Assembly: GCF_014641075.1 (NCBI RefSeq)
Contig: NZ_BMHP01000003.1
Coordinates: 310,001-374,000 of the forward strand
Direction: 5' to 3'
DNA: 64,000 nucleotides
Origin: Paenibacillus nasutitermitis
GTDB lineage: Bacteria; Bacillota; Bacilli; Paenibacillales; Paenibacillaceae
The position numbers and the translations under genes are program-made. This document shows, piece by piece, positions 28,617 to 38,576 of the stretch (positions within the stretch are counted from its first letter, which is position 1; the number at the start of each line of letters is the position of its first letter). Below the pieces are notes generated by a model. The model worked only from the letters and a program-made list of their open reading frames with translations. It was not told where the DNA came from and did no database searches.

Positions 28617-29616
28617 TCCTGTTCTCCTCCTTCCGTATTCCCTGCTCGGTAAGCAGGCAGCGGCTCTTGCGGTCTTTAAGCCCTTCAATTGGAAGCAGCT
28701 TCGGCTCCTGCACCAGACACGCCTCCATAACGAAGGAGCAGCGGGGCGCAAACTTACAACCTTGCGGCATCTGGGACAGGTCAGGAACATTTCCCTTAAT
28801 AGAATCCAAACGCCGTACTTTCTGGCGCATCTTCGGCACTGATTGAATCAAACCCTGGGTATAAGGATGCTGCGGGCTGGCGAATAGCTCATGTACAGAA
28901 GCTTCTTCCACCACACGGCCCGCATACATGACGACAACCCGGTCGCATAATTCGGCTACAACGCCGAGGTCATGCGTAATGAGCAGCATGCCCATATCTT
29001 GTTCTTCCTTCAGCCTCTTCATGAGGTCAAGAATCTGTGCCTGTATCGTTACATCAAGCGCTGTCGTCGGCTCATCTGCAATGAGCAGCTTCGGGTTACA
29101 GGACATGGCCATCGCGATCATAACCCGCTGTCTCATTCCGCCGGACAGCTGATGCGGATAGTCATCGACCAATTCCTCCGCACGAGGAATCCCAACGAGC
29201 CGCAGCATATGAATCGCATGCTCGCGCGCCTTCTTGCGCCCATAACCCAAATGCAGCATAATGGGCTCAGCCAGCTGTACACCGATTCGCAGTACGGGAT
29301 TAAGCGAGGTCATCGGTTCCTGAAAAATCATCGCCATCTCGTTGCCTCGAATTCGGCGCATTTCTTTCTCTGAAATCTTCGTCAGATCCGTTCCCTCGAA
29401 ACGAACCTCTCCTCCGGCAATTTTGCCTGGCGTATCCTTAAGCAATCGCATAATAGATAAGGAAGTAACGCTTTTACCGCAGCCTGACTCACCTACAAGA
29501 CCAAGTACTTCGCCTTTCTTTATATGAAAGTCAACACCTGCAACCGCCGTTATACTGCCGCTGCCGCGTTTGAACTCCGTTTGCAATCCTTGTACTTCCA
29601 ATAGGTGCTCTGTCAT
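28594..29616 (-). CDS. Oligopeptide ABC transporter ATP-binding protein (OppD/DppD type)
   Basis: A 340-residue ATPase. Walker [10 protein letters not shown], signature [14 protein letters not shown] and Walker [14 protein letters not shown] are intact, and the C-terminal region has the cysteine motif [15 protein letters not shown]. It pairs with the downstream OppF-type ATPase to energise the DppBC-type permeases encoded just upstream. Confidence 0.93.
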   Translation of the reverse strand: MTEHLLEVQGLQTEFKRGSGSITAVAGVDFHIKKGEVLGLVGESGCGKSVTSLSIMRLLKDTPGKIAGGEVRFEGTDLTKISEKEMRRIRGNEMAMIFQEPMTSLNPVLRIGVQLAEPIMLHLGYGRKKAREHAIHMLRLVGIPRAEELVDDYPHQLSGGMRQRVMIAMAMSCNPKLLIADEPTTALDVTIQAQILDLMKRLKEEQDMGMLLITHDLGVVAELCDRVVVMYAGRVVEEASVHELFASPQHPYTQGLIQSVPKMRQKVRRLDSIKGNVPDLSQMPQGCKFAPRCSFVMEACLVQEPKLLPIEGLKDRKSRCLLTEQGIRKEENRNEGDAIN

Positions 29617-29629
29617 GTCTTGTCCCTCC

Positions 29630-30532
29630 TTAGTTTTTCATCTTGGGATCAAGAGCATCGCGCAGTCCGTCCCCAATCAGGTTAAAAGCAAGAACAGTCA
29701 AGAAGATCGCTATGCCCGGAAAATAGACGATGTGAGGAGCTATGCTCAAATAATCGCGCCCCATGCTCAACATAGCGCCCCAATCGGGTTCTGTTGATTT
29801 CGCGCCCATTCCAAGGAAGCTTAGCGATGCAGCTGCCAGAATGGCGCCGCCGATTTTCATGGATACATTCACAATAATGCTCGAAACTGTCTCGGGAAAA
29901 ATATGCTTCCAAATAATGCGTCTGTTCTTCGCTCCCATAGAACTGGCAGCCTCTACGAATAACGTCTCCTTCGCGGATAGGGTCACGCTTCTTATAATTC
30001 TGGCAAACGACGGGGTGCCGAATACCGCTACCGCAATAACGACGTTGATTAAACCTGGACCTAATATCGCTACAATTCCGATGGCTAACAATAAATCCGG
30101 GAACGAGAACAGCACGTCGCTCCCCCGCATAATAAGCCGGTCCAGCCAGCCGCCATAATATCCGCTAAACAGGCCAAGGATTGTACCCAGCACAGCCGCG
30201 ATCGCTACAGAGCTGAGACTTACCGCCAGCGTTAAGCGCGTACCATCCATCAGACGGCTGAGAATGTCACGGCCATATTCATCCGTACCCGCCCAATGGG
30301 ACGCGGACGGCCCCGTCATTAAAGCATCATAGTCCGGCTCATCCGGATTATAAGGAGACAGGAGAGGACCGAAGATTGCAATGAGAAACAGCAATATAAT
30401 AAAACAGGCGCCCACTAGCGGCAGCCGTTGTTTGCAGAACTTGCGAATAAACACTCCGAAGCGGCCCTTCGTTTTTACGGCGACCTGCACCTCTTCCGAT
30501 AATGGAGAACCCACCGTCGAATTGTTGCTCAT
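29630..30532 (-). CDS. Peptide ABC transporter permease (DppC/OppC type)
   Basis: A 300-residue integral membrane permease with about six helices. An N-terminal OppC_N segment ([20 protein letters not shown]) precedes the BPD_transp_1 domain, with the EAA loop [21 protein letters not shown] that contacts the ATPases. [12 protein letters not shown] is a DppC hallmark. It sits between the DppB-type permease and the OppD-type ATPase. Confidence 0.93.
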   Translation of the reverse strand: MSNNSTVGSPLSEEVQVAVKTKGRFGVFIRKFCKQRLPLVGACFIILLFLIAIFGPLLSPYNPDEPDYDALMTGPSASHWAGTDEYGRDILSRLMDGTRLTLAVSLSSVAIAAVLGTILGLFSGYYGGWLDRLIMRGSDVLFSFPDLLLAIGIVAILGPGLINVVIAVAVFGTPSFARIIRSVTLSAKETLFVEAASSMGAKNRRIIWKHIFPETVSSIIVNVSMKIGGAILAAASLSFLGMGAKSTEPDWGAMLSMGRDYLSIAPHIVYFPGIAIFLTVLAFNLIGDGLRDALDPKMKN

Positions 30533-30618
30533 GGTTATTCCTCCTACCCCTAAATAAACGCTGTAAATAACTGTTGCCTGAATAACAGTCGGTACCCTCT
30601 CTCATCTTCTTCGCTTCA

Positions 30619-31542
30619 TCACGACGAATACCTGATTTTCGGATTGAGTACACCGTACAGCAAATCTACGATTAAATTAATAAGAATGAATTGTGTGGCG
30701 AATATTAACAGCAAGGCTTGAATAACCGTATAATCCCGGAAAAGAATGGAATCAACCAGTAGCCTGCCAAGACCTGGAATACTGAATACCGTCTCGACCA
30801 TAACCGAACCGCCCAGCAGGAATCCGAATTGAAGTCCCGCTACGGTTACAACCTGGATAAGGGAATTGCGCAGCGCGTGCCTGCTGATAACAACGAATTC
30901 ACGCAAGCCTTTCGCGCGGCCTGTACGGATGTAATCTTCCCTCATCGTCTCCAGCATGGATGAGCGCGAATATCGCGCCAGCATGGACATAATGCCAGCC
31001 CCAAGCGTAATAGACGGTAAAATGTAAGATTTCCATGAGTCAACGCCGCCGGTAGGAACCCAGCCCAGCTCTACAGAGAAAATTTGAATCAGAACGAGCC
31101 CCAGCCAGAAACCGGGAATGGACATGCCTGAAATCGCGGTCAGAGTTCCGACATAATCCGGCCATTTATTGCGGTACACTGCAGATATAACACCGATCAG
31201 AAGGCCGATAACGAGCGCCCACGCCATACTAAGCAGTGTCAGCCATAGGGTCGGCATAACCCGGCTCGCCAGCATATCGGTTACCGGCATGCCCGAGCGG
31301 ATCGAATTTCCCAGGTCACCACTCAACAGATTCCCCATGTAGTGGGTATATTGCTGCCATAGCGGCAGATTAAGACCGAGCTGCACCTGGATGCCTTGAA
31401 TCTCCTCAAGCGTAGCTTCCTTTCCCGCAATAAGCCTTGCCGGATCGCCCGGAATTAAGTGAATAAACATAAATACAAGTACAGATACAACGAACAGCAA
31501 TGGAATAACCCCAAGGAGTCTTTGTAACGCATATCTACCCAA
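30619..31542 (-). CDS. Peptide ABC transporter permease (DppB/OppB type)
   Basis: A 307-residue permease with six helices and hallmarks FIHLIPGDPARLI and the EAA-like loop TGRAKGLREFVVISRHALRN, ending in DLLYGVLNPKIRY. I place the start at the TTG at 31542, eight bases after AGGAGG; this yields LGRYALQRLLGVIPLLF, the usual N-terminus. The longer frame to 31596 runs through the upstream terminator hairpin and is unlikely. Confidence 0.92.
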   Translation of the reverse strand: MGRYALQRLLGVIPLLFVVSVLVFMFIHLIPGDPARLIAGKEATLEEIQGIQVQLGLNLPLWQQYTHYMGNLLSGDLGNSIRSGMPVTDMLASRVMPTLWLTLLSMAWALVIGLLIGVISAVYRNKWPDYVGTLTAISGMSIPGFWLGLVLIQIFSVELGWVPTGGVDSWKSYILPSITLGAGIMSMLARYSRSSMLETMREDYIRTGRAKGLREFVVISRHALRNSLIQVVTVAGLQFGFLLGGSVMVETVFSIPGLGRLLVDSILFRDYTVIQALLLIFATQFILINLIVDLLYGVLNPKIRYSS

Positions 31543-31579
31543 CTTAAAAGCCTCCTTCTGTTTCGACAAATAATATAAA

Positions 31580-31612
31580 GGGCCGCTTCCCGTCAATCTA
31601 TAGAAGCGGCCC
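31580..31612 (-). terminator. Intercistronic terminator-like hairpin
   Basis: A perfect 10-bp GC-rich stem (GGGCCGCTTC) followed by TTTATATTATTT on the minus strand, between the binding-protein gene and the permease genes. Partial termination here would keep the binding protein more abundant than the membrane components, as is common for ABC importers. Confidence 0.65.
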
Positions 31613-31654
31613 GTTTATTACATGTGACACCAAGCCTAATGCTTGCGGTTTAAA

Positions 31655-33262
31655 TTACTTCACTTCTGCATTTAGAACATTGATGGAACCATCTGGATAT
31701 ACTTTTACGCCTTCCAGGTAGGATCTTTTGCCTGAGATAATTTGGTCAACGCCCATGAATGCCCATGGCGCGTCTTCCCAGACTGTTTTTTGGATATTAG
31801 CGTAAATGTCTTTCGCTTCATCCGGATCCGTAGATTTATTAGCATCCTCAATCCATTGATCGACTTTGTCATTTTTGTAGTAAGCGGTATTCGACCCTGC
31901 AGGTGGGAACATTGCGCTGCTGAACAGCCCTCTTGTCGCACCGTCTGCATCACCGGAAGATGGTGACCAGCTCACATACCACATTTGAATTTTGGCTTCT
32001 TCAGGTGTAGCGGCGGAGTTGATCTGATCGGAAAGCGTACCGCCTTCCATCGATTTAACTTCAAGCTTAATACCGACAAGCGCCAGCTGCTGAGCAATGA
32101 ATTGCATGCCTTTCAGCGTTTCGGAATCATTCTCGCCCCAGATCTCAGCTTCGAAGCCATCCGGATATCCGGCTTCTGCAAGCAGCTGCTTCGCTTTTTC
32201 GACATCGTAGTCGTAGCCTGTTTGCTGGGAGTAATATTGCGTTTTCGAAGACATTGTGGAATCCAGTTTTACGCCCAGACCCGTCTTCACAACTTTGATG
32301 AAAGCTTCATTATTGATCGCATAATTGATCGCCTGACGCACTTTCACATCATCATATGGCTTCTTCATCGTGTTGAGCGTTACGTAACGAACGATAGTCG
32401 AATCCGTTTTCTCGATAGAAATGCCCTCTTGCCCTTCAACTTCAGACACTTGCTCTGTAGGCATCGGATAGATGAAGTCAGCCTCGCCGGTCTTCAGCAT
32501 GGCAATACGGGAACCATTCTCCGGTACCGGTCTGAATGTGATGCTGTCGACCTTAGGCAGCCCTGCTTGCCAGTAGTCCGCATTTTTCTCAACAACGATA
32601 CGGTCGCCTTGTACCCATTCCTTGAATTTGAAAGGACCTGTGCCTACAGGCTTCTTCGCAATATCAGCACCGCTTTCATCGATCGCTTTGGGGCTGATCA
32701 TACCAGCCATTGCTACTTTATTTAAGAAAGCGTTGTATGGCTCGCTGAGCTTAATGACGACTGTTTTTGAATCCGTCGCCTCGACGTTTGTAACCTTTGC
32801 GAAGCTTTTGCGCAGTCTCAGGTTGCTCGCCTCGTCCTGGATGCGTGCGATGTTCGCCTTAACAGCCTCTGCGTTGAAGTCCGTACCGTCATGGAATTTT
32901 ACGTTTTCTTTCAGCTTGAACGTATAGACAAGTCCGTCTTTACTTATTTCATAGCTTTCAGCCAGTACGGGAATAAGCTGCATATTCTCATCAAAGCCCA
33001 TCAAACCTTCATACATCGTTCTGTTTCCGCTAATGGAATGGGTGTCGCTTGCATTGTGAGGGTCCAGAGTAATAATGTTGGCATTAATGGCAATGATGAC
33101 ATCCTTATTGTCTTTGGATGCCGGGGTTGTCTCAGCCGGCTTGTCAGTGGCATTAGCGTTACCATTGCCTTTATTTGCGTTTTCTTTTCCACAGCCTGCA
33201 ACAATGACAACTGTGATGAGCAATAGCATAAACATCGACCAAACTTTTCCCTTTACTTTCAT
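31655..33262 (-). CDS. Peptide ABC transporter substrate-binding lipoprotein (family 5)
   Basis: A 535-residue extracellular receptor. The signal peptide ends at the lipobox VAGC (Cys24), followed by an Asn/Thr-rich linker and the SBP_bac_5 domain (IITLDPHNASDTHSISGNRTMYEGL, LKENVKFHDGTDFNAEAVK, PVGTGPFKFKEW). Family 5 proteins bind oligopeptides, nickel or glycosides. The ATG at 33262 has AGGGAG at proper spacing. Its neighbours make a peptide- or glycopeptide-like ligand the best guess. Confidence 0.92.
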   Translation of the reverse strand: MKVKGKVWSMFMLLLITVVIVAGCGKENANKGNGNANATDKPAETTPASKDNKDVIIAINANIITLDPHNASDTHSISGNRTMYEGLMGFDENMQLIPVLAESYEISKDGLVYTFKLKENVKFHDGTDFNAEAVKANIARIQDEASNLRLRKSFAKVTNVEATDSKTVVIKLSEPYNAFLNKVAMAGMISPKAIDESGADIAKKPVGTGPFKFKEWVQGDRIVVEKNADYWQAGLPKVDSITFRPVPENGSRIAMLKTGEADFIYPMPTEQVSEVEGQEGISIEKTDSTIVRYVTLNTMKKPYDDVKVRQAINYAINNEAFIKVVKTGLGVKLDSTMSSKTQYYSQQTGYDYDVEKAKQLLAEAGYPDGFEAEIWGENDSETLKGMQFIAQQLALVGIKLEVKSMEGGTLSDQINSAATPEEAKIQMWYVSWSPSSGDADGATRGLFSSAMFPPAGSNTAYYKNDKVDQWIEDANKSTDPDEAKDIYANIQKTVWEDAPWAFMGVDQIISGKRSYLEGVKVYPDGSINVLNAEVK

Positions 33263-33343
33263 GATCCGCACTCCCTTGATGATGTATTAGAAAAGCTCCT
33301 CATCCGCTTAAGGACCGGCTCGGAGATTATTCTTGCTCAGAAA

Positions 33344-34348
33344 TTAAAGCTCCCATTGAAAAACAGCCCGGCGCTCGCCTACTGGCGTACCGCCATCATT
33401 AATAATCTCATTCGGTGTAAGTGCATACAGACGATCAATGGTTGACTGGTTGCGGTAACCGATACGCTCCAGAATGGAAGCGATAATACATGGCCAGACT
33501 TGCTCAGACCCGTCGGATACCTTCAGTGAAATGCCGATCCTTTCCTTGCGGAGGCCGATGCCGTACACGCCTTTCGCTCCCCCTTTGGCAGTCAAATTAT
33601 CATCCCTAAGCAGAGCCGAACAGACAAATTTCGTATCGGCGATCATATCGGGATAATCATTCATCAGCTTTGCGGTTACTGCTGCAGCATTGCGTATATC
33701 GGTATCCCCAATTAAGTCGGGGCAGGCAAGCTTCAAATAGGAATAAGCGATTTTATGCAGTGGAAGTGCAAAAATCGGCAACCCGCAGCCATCGATGCCC
33801 TGTGGGATAGATGTCACATGCACCTCAGCCATATAGGCCATGATCTCCATAATTTCTTGCTGGACGGGGTGGCCCGGTTCGTAATAGGTTTGTTCATTCC
33901 AACCCATATGCTTGCTGAGACCTATTAGTCCCGCATGCTTGCCTGAGCAATTATGGAATATTTTGCGTTTCGGCTCGTGGGCCCGATGACGTTCCGCTTT
34001 GGCATCCTCGTTAAGAGGATAGGTCGCGCAGCAATGGAGATTTTCTTCCTTCAGTCCCATCTTGTGAAACATCGATTCCAGCGCTTCGATATGAAAGGCC
34101 TCACCCCGATGCGAAGCAGTGAATAGCGCAGCTTCTTTGCCCGTTAATCCATATACCTCATCGATTCTACGCTTCATTACGGGTAAAGCCTGGAATGGTT
34201 TGGCCGCAGAACGCAGATACGTGACATGCTCCGGATTGCCGGCCTTGTACAAGATTTTGCCTTTCTCATCCACTACAGTCACAGCACCATAATGGACATT
34301 CTCAAGTATGCCGCCGCGATATTCTTCGACTAATTTTATAAATCCCAT
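33344..34348 (-). CDS. Asparaginase II family protein (AnsA-like)
   Basis: A 334-residue protein of the family exemplified by Rhizobium asparaginase II. HYGAVTVVDEKGKILYKAGNPE, TYLRSAAKPFQALPV, ASHRGEAFH, NCSGKHAGLI and IDGCGLPIFALPL are the conserved blocks. The Ser/Lys of RSAAKP and the Cys/Lys of NCSGKH are the expected catalytic or metal-site residues. The ATG at 34348, eight bases after GGGAGG, is chosen over an upstream frame that overlaps the repressor gene. In this cluster hydrolysis of a glycosylated asparagine amide, rather than free asparagine, is a plausible but unproven role. Confidence 0.88.
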   Translation of the reverse strand: MGFIKLVEEYRGGILENVHYGAVTVVDEKGKILYKAGNPEHVTYLRSAAKPFQALPVMKRRIDEVYGLTGKEAALFTASHRGEAFHIEALESMFHKMGLKEENLHCCATYPLNEDAKAERHRAHEPKRKIFHNCSGKHAGLIGLSKHMGWNEQTYYEPGHPVQQEIMEIMAYMAEVHVTSIPQGIDGCGLPIFALPLHKIAYSYLKLACPDLIGDTDIRNAAAVTAKLMNDYPDMIADTKFVCSALLRDDNLTAKGGAKGVYGIGLRKERIGISLKVSDGSEQVWPCIIASILERIGYRNQSTIDRLYALTPNEIINDGGTPVGERRAVFQWEL

Positions 34349-34379
34349 CTGCGCGACCTCCCAATTCATAATCATTCCT

Positions 34380-35537
34380 TTACTCCAATGCAAAAAAGCG
34401 GTTTTGTGACAACAGTCCCGATCCGATCATAACGCCATTCTCATTCAGCTTCGAACGATGGAATACAAACGAATCACGAAGCGGTTCCCATAAGAAGCGT
34501 GATAAATAGATTTTTTCAACCTCATCGTGAATATAGGGAAACTTGTCGACCAGTTCTCCACTCAGAATGACGCTGTCTGGATTGTACATACAAACAATAT
34601 TGTTAATGGTAATCGCCATGTACATAAGCGCACGGTCGATCAAATGAATCGCCCATTGCTCTCCTGCTTGCTTCGCCTCGAATAATTCCTCGATTGTCCC
34701 AATTGGACGAATCCGGTTTGCTTCCGACAGTAACGAGTTAATATTAATATACGTTTGCAAACAGCCTGCTTTGCCGCACTCGCACATCATGCCGCTGGGA
34801 TCTACAGTCGTATGTCCAATTTCACCGGCACTGTTCATGACCCCTCGATAGATTTCTCCATCAAGAATAATGGCGGAACCGACACCTTGTCCGAAGCCCA
34901 GCAGTGCCGTTCGTTTGGAGCCGACTGCCACGCCCTTCAAATGCTCGCCGAGCGCTCGTACCTTGAGCTCATTATCAACCGTAATTTCATAGCCGGTCAG
35001 CTCCTTCAATCGTTCGGCAAGACTGACATTCTTCCATCCAAGCTGAACGGAGAAAACAACGATCCCTCTTTCATTATTCACAATGCCGGGAAGACCGACA
35101 CCGATGCCTACGATGCGGGTTCTATCCAGTTCTTGCTGATCCATTAACTGCTCAATAGCTTCGCTAATCCGGATAAGCGTCGTATCCGGACTTTCATCCG
35201 GTGTCCGCGGATACTTGCCGCTGCAGACTAGTTTGCCTTGCAAATCCACGATGCCAATAGACATTAAGCTGCGGTCCAAATCAATACCAATTGATAACAC
35301 CGAGGCATTAACGATGCCTATCAGTGTGGACTTCCTGCCTAATCCGCCTGATACCTGATCAGAATCCAGCAAATAACCTTGTTCCGTCAATTCACCAACG
35401 ATTCTGCTGATGGTCGTCGGGCTCATCCCCGTCTGCTTGGCAATGGCTGCACGAGAAATGGGTTGATTACTTTTAATAATTTCAAACACGGTAAGGCGGT
35501 TTTGCCGCTTCATAAAATCCTGATCATGTTTTTTCAC
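34380..35537 (-). CDS. ROK family transcriptional repressor (NagC/XylR type)
   Basis: About 385 residues. N-terminal winged HTH (NRLTVFEIIKSNQPISRAAIAKQTGMSPTTISRIVGEL) fused to a ROK sugar-binding domain with CECGKAGCLQTY as the zinc motif; GIDLDRSLMSIGI replaces the kinase ATP motif, so it senses rather than phosphorylates. A GTG at 35537 fits AGGAGA better than the ATG two codons upstream. It is first in the nine-gene cluster and is expected to repress it until a sugar inducer appears. Confidence 0.9.
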   Translation of the reverse strand: MKKHDQDFMKRQNRLTVFEIIKSNQPISRAAIAKQTGMSPTTISRIVGELTEQGYLLDSDQVSGGLGRKSTLIGIVNASVLSIGIDLDRSLMSIGIVDLQGKLVCSGKYPRTPDESPDTTLIRISEAIEQLMDQQELDRTRIVGIGVGLPGIVNNERGIVVFSVQLGWKNVSLAERLKELTGYEITVDNELKVRALGEHLKGVAVGSKRTALLGFGQGVGSAIILDGEIYRGVMNSAGEIGHTTVDPSGMMCECGKAGCLQTYININSLLSEANRIRPIGTIEELFEAKQAGEQWAIHLIDRALMYMAITINNIVCMYNPDSVILSGELVDKFPYIHDEVEKIYLSRFLWEPLRDSFVFHRSKLNENGVMIGSGLLSQNRFFALE

Positions 35538-35543
35538 AGGCAT

Positions 35544-36004
35544 TCTCCTATTATTTTCATCACTGGACTAATTACATATATTTACCACTTAAAAAGCATG
35601 ATAGAAACTTAAATTCATACCTTATAGAACCAATATCAGATTACTTTCTCCACTGATGGTATTAATAATAATTCCTCTGTAATAGCATGTCAATATAAAT
35701 GACATATAATTTTCGGCAGATTGCGGATGATATTATTTCCACTTCATGAACATATGACACAAAACCTGACATCAATTCTTGGGATATTTTCATGAATGCA
35801 TCTCGAGTGGGCCTATGCGCTTGCGCATAGGCCACTATTGTCACTTTATTATTAAATTGCAGTCACCATAGAGGCCATCCACTCTAACTTGGATGCTGAC
35901 CGAAGACAATACTGCCGTATATTCGACACCTTGACTGTCTGCCAATGTAGTATCTTTTCTTACGATGCGGAGAAGGTCCGGTTAGAGAGCGAGACGAAGA
36001 CGGC
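35544..36004. other. Promoter region and intergenic hairpin
   Basis: About 460 AT-rich bases. The only strong structure is an 11-bp perfect GC-rich inverted repeat at 35810-35833 (GGCCTATGCGC with complement), which could be a terminator for a minus transcript of helD. No gene is supportable here. The promoter of the ROK-led cluster must lie near 35545-35650. Confidence 0.45.
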
Positions 36005-38083
36005 CTATCTTATCTGCCGCTCCGCTTCCGAATAGAACGAAGAGGGCTCTGCGTGGAAGGTTAACGCCAATGCATGCATGGCCCTCGTACACGCGATATA
36101 CAACAAGCTTCTGTCCATCTCCGTCTTATAATTCGAGGAGTCGGCGAATGGCACGATCACCTTATCGAACTCCAAACCTTTTGCCGCATGGACGGTTGTG
36201 ACTATAACCCCTTCTATAAACTTTTCACTGCTGAAATCCAACAAAGAAACGGATCGATCGTTCTCGCTTATTTTCTCGTACAGCATTTCCGCCTGAGCCT
36301 GCGTCTTGCAAATGATGCCTAGAGTCCGGCATTCGGATTCCTTCAATTGCGCAACCAGTTCCCCTATTCGGAACATTTCGTCCTCCTCATTTTCGCATCG
36401 ACGGATTTGGGGTGTGGTGCCGTGTCGTTTGATCGCAACAATCTTGCTGCTAGGATTAATTCGTTGTGCGAACGTGATGATTTCACTCGTCGACCGGTAA
36501 CTCTTGAACAACTCAACCGTATCGGCTTCAGGAAATACTTGCTTCATGTCGGCGATCGAAGAGGATGAGTAGGGATTAACGGATTGATTGCCGTCCCCGA
36601 GGATCGTCTTCTTGCATTTGAACAAGGAAGCGAGCACAACATATTGGATCACGGTGTAATCCTGCATCTCGTCCACCAGCAAATGCTTCACCTCGGCATA
36701 TCCTTTCGCTCCTTCCATCCGAATCTTCAGATAAACAAGTGGAAACACATCCGAGAATTCAAGCGTACGAGGTTTTCTAAGTTTAAAAAGCTCCGGCCTT
36801 CCTACATAGGCATAGAAATCCTTATAGATAGCGAGAAGGTTTTGCGTCCTGAACATTTTCTTAATCGCCGCTTTGATTTTGTTCGCGGTCGAAGTTGTCA
36901 GCTTCCCGCCGTCTGTATCCCGTGTTCTCCCGGAAATGGACGAAGCCGTCTTTTCTAATCTGAGCTTTACGGGAAGACCGGCAGAGGCTTGGTAAGCGTC
37001 CCATATTTGTTCTCTATCGACAGACACGTCCTGGAAATGGATATCCATGGGGCAGAAATAACTTTGGCTCACATGTTCGATAAAATCCTCTATTCTGCGA
37101 ACGAAATCCATTTTGGCTTTATAGCGGATACGTTCAGTCAAGGAATCGTCCGTTGACACTGCAAGCTCCGATACCTGTTCATAAAAGGTCTGAAATTCAC
37201 ATATTCCGGCAAGCTCGTTGGCTGCGATCTCGTTGAATCCAACCTCCGCGATCTGTTCCTCTCCCAGTTCGGGCAGGACATTCGATATATAGTCGGAAAA
37301 AACGTTGTTCGGCGAGATGATTAATATGTTTCGCGAAGTCAGCGTCGCCTTGTGCCTATACAACAAATAAGCAACCCGATGGAGGGCGACGGAAGTTTTG
37401 CCCGATCCGGCCACGCCCTGAATAATGAGTTCGTGTGAGGAATCGTTCCGAATGATCTCGTTTTGTTCCTTCTGAATAGTGGCGACGATGTCTTTCATTT
37501 TCTCATCCGATGTTCGGCTTAGTTCCTTCTGCAGTACATCGTCATTGATGTTCATAGAGCTTTCGATCATATATTCCATCTTGCTTTCACGAATTCGATA
37601 CTGCCTCTTTAAACCTATCTTTCCTTCGATCTCGCCTTCAGGAGCCGTATAATGCGCCGGACCCACTTGATAATCGTAAAACAGGCTCGCGATGGGAGAG
37701 CGCCAATCGTAGATTGCATTCTCTTGATCAGCCTCTACTCCGAAAGCAGTAACGCCGATGTAGTATGCTTGCGCCCTTTCCTGATCGTCTGCAATAAAAT
37801 CGACCCTGCCGAAGTAAGGGGATGACTCCAGTTTTTGAAGTCTGCTCTGTCTCATGACCGAAGTCTCCCCCTGTTCAACAGAAAGCCAAATGTCGACGAC
37901 GTTCGCGGCCCTTTCTGCTGGATCAAGCTGATCCCTGTTCTCCCATACGTATTTTTTGGCTCCGATAATCTCATCCTTTGCATGTCGGATTCGTTCGTCC
38001 AGTTCCTCAAGTGCTTGGCGAATCCGGGTTACCATCTCCTCCAGATGCAGTCTTTCTTGTGCTTCCGTTTCAATAACAGCCAT
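36005..38083 (-). CDS. helD: HelD-like RNA polymerase-recycling helicase (UvrD/Rep superfamily 1)
   Basis: 692 residues. The N-terminal coiled coil (about 1-65) is the arm HelD pushes into the RNA polymerase secondary channel; then comes the split helicase core with Walker A GVAGSGKTSVALHR (about 220-233), DEMQDYT (motif II) and TTVHAAKGLEFDKVIVPF (motif V region). The length and DWRSPIASLFYDYQ motif are characteristic of HelD rather than UvrD/PcrA. It displaces stalled polymerase from DNA using ATP, and relatives give rifamycin tolerance in some species. It stands alone; a perfect dyad lies upstream. Confidence 0.92.
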   Translation of the reverse strand: MAVIETEAQERLHLEEMVTRIRQALEELDERIRHAKDEIIGAKKYVWENRDQLDPAERAANVVDIWLSVEQGETSVMRQSRLQKLESSPYFGRVDFIADDQERAQAYYIGVTAFGVEADQENAIYDWRSPIASLFYDYQVGPAHYTAPEGEIEGKIGLKRQYRIRESKMEYMIESSMNINDDVLQKELSRTSDEKMKDIVATIQKEQNEIIRNDSSHELIIQGVAGSGKTSVALHRVAYLLYRHKATLTSRNILIISPNNVFSDYISNVLPELGEEQIAEVGFNEIAANELAGICEFQTFYEQVSELAVSTDDSLTERIRYKAKMDFVRRIEDFIEHVSQSYFCPMDIHFQDVSVDREQIWDAYQASAGLPVKLRLEKTASSISGRTRDTDGGKLTTSTANKIKAAIKKMFRTQNLLAIYKDFYAYVGRPELFKLRKPRTLEFSDVFPLVYLKIRMEGAKGYAEVKHLLVDEMQDYTVIQYVVLASLFKCKKTILGDGNQSVNPYSSSSIADMKQVFPEADTVELFKSYRSTSEIITFAQRINPSSKIVAIKRHGTTPQIRRCENEEDEMFRIGELVAQLKESECRTLGIICKTQAQAEMLYEKISENDRSVSLLDFSSEKFIEGVIVTTVHAAKGLEFDKVIVPFADSSNYKTEMDRSLLYIACTRAMHALALTFHAEPSSFYSEAERQIR

Positions 38084-38136
38084 CTTATCCCTCTATTCTT
38101 ATGAAATTGTATCCCAAGTATAGAGAAATATTAAAA

Positions 38137-38156
38137 AAAGTATAGACTTATACTTT
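38137..38156. promoter_or_regulatory. Perfect dyad upstream of helD
   Basis: AAAGTATA-GACT-TATACTTT is an 8-bp perfect inverted repeat 54 bases upstream of the helD start. It may be an operator; no regulator gene is adjacent. Confidence 0.4.
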
Positions 38157-38224
38157 CCGGTGTATTATTATGAGATTATCGTGGGTCCAAAAAAGCGCAT
38201 ACGAATATAAGAAAACAAAACGCA

Positions 38225-38266
38225 AACGTCCCAGCTTTTTTCACAAGAAGCTGGGGCGTTTTTTCT
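38225..38266 (+). terminator. Plus-strand terminator with no evident plus-strand gene
   Basis: A 13-bp stem (AACGTCCCAGCTT against AAGCTGGGGCGTT, one wobble pair) followed by TTTTTTCTT. No plus-strand gene precedes it between helD's start and here, so a small RNA or a relic is possible. Confidence 0.7.
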
Positions 38267-38353
38267 TATGCAGCAAGTGGAACTTCCCCGTTTGTTAGAT
38301 CTTGTTTAGCACTGAATGCTGGATTCACCTTCGTCCTATGGAGGTAATTAGGC

Positions 38354-38470
38354 TTGGTCGAATTTGACGAAACCTATTTGCTGCAGATCCTGGACGGGAA
38401 GGCGAAAGTATTCGCGTATATTGCCGGCGATCAGCAGCAACTATTGAAGAAACACGGACTAATGGAATAG
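38354..38470 (+). CDS. Possible 38-residue small protein
   Basis: A TTG nine bases after GGAGGT opens a frame of 38 codons (MVEFDETYLLQILDG...QQLLKKHGLME) ending at TAG. The composition is that of a real soluble, helical and charged protein, and the ribosome site is strong, but I recognise no family. It could equally be the tail of a deleted larger gene. The rest of 38267-38576 has nothing else apart from the terminator at 38504-38548. Confidence 0.35.
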   Translation: MVEFDETYLLQILDGKAKVFAYIAGDQQQLLKKHGLME

Positions 38471-38503
38471 AAGGCCGGTAAGCACGGATGGCCAAGCCTA
38501 TGT

Positions 38504-38548
38504 AAAATCTGCCTGAACATCCGCTATTCGCGTGGTGGCCAGGCAGAT
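38504..38548 (-). terminator. Terminator of the Gfo/Idh/MocA gene
   Basis: ATCTGCCTG pairs with CAGGCAGAT (9 bp, long loop), followed by TTTTA on the minus strand, 29 bases after the gene's stop. Confidence 0.6.
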
Positions 38549-38576
38549 CAGATTCGAAGCAATCGGGCGATTCCGA

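Noticed and set aside
35662-35844. 60-codon minus-strand frame between the ROK and helD genes
   Set aside because: No ribosome site or family resemblance, and it overlaps a hairpin.
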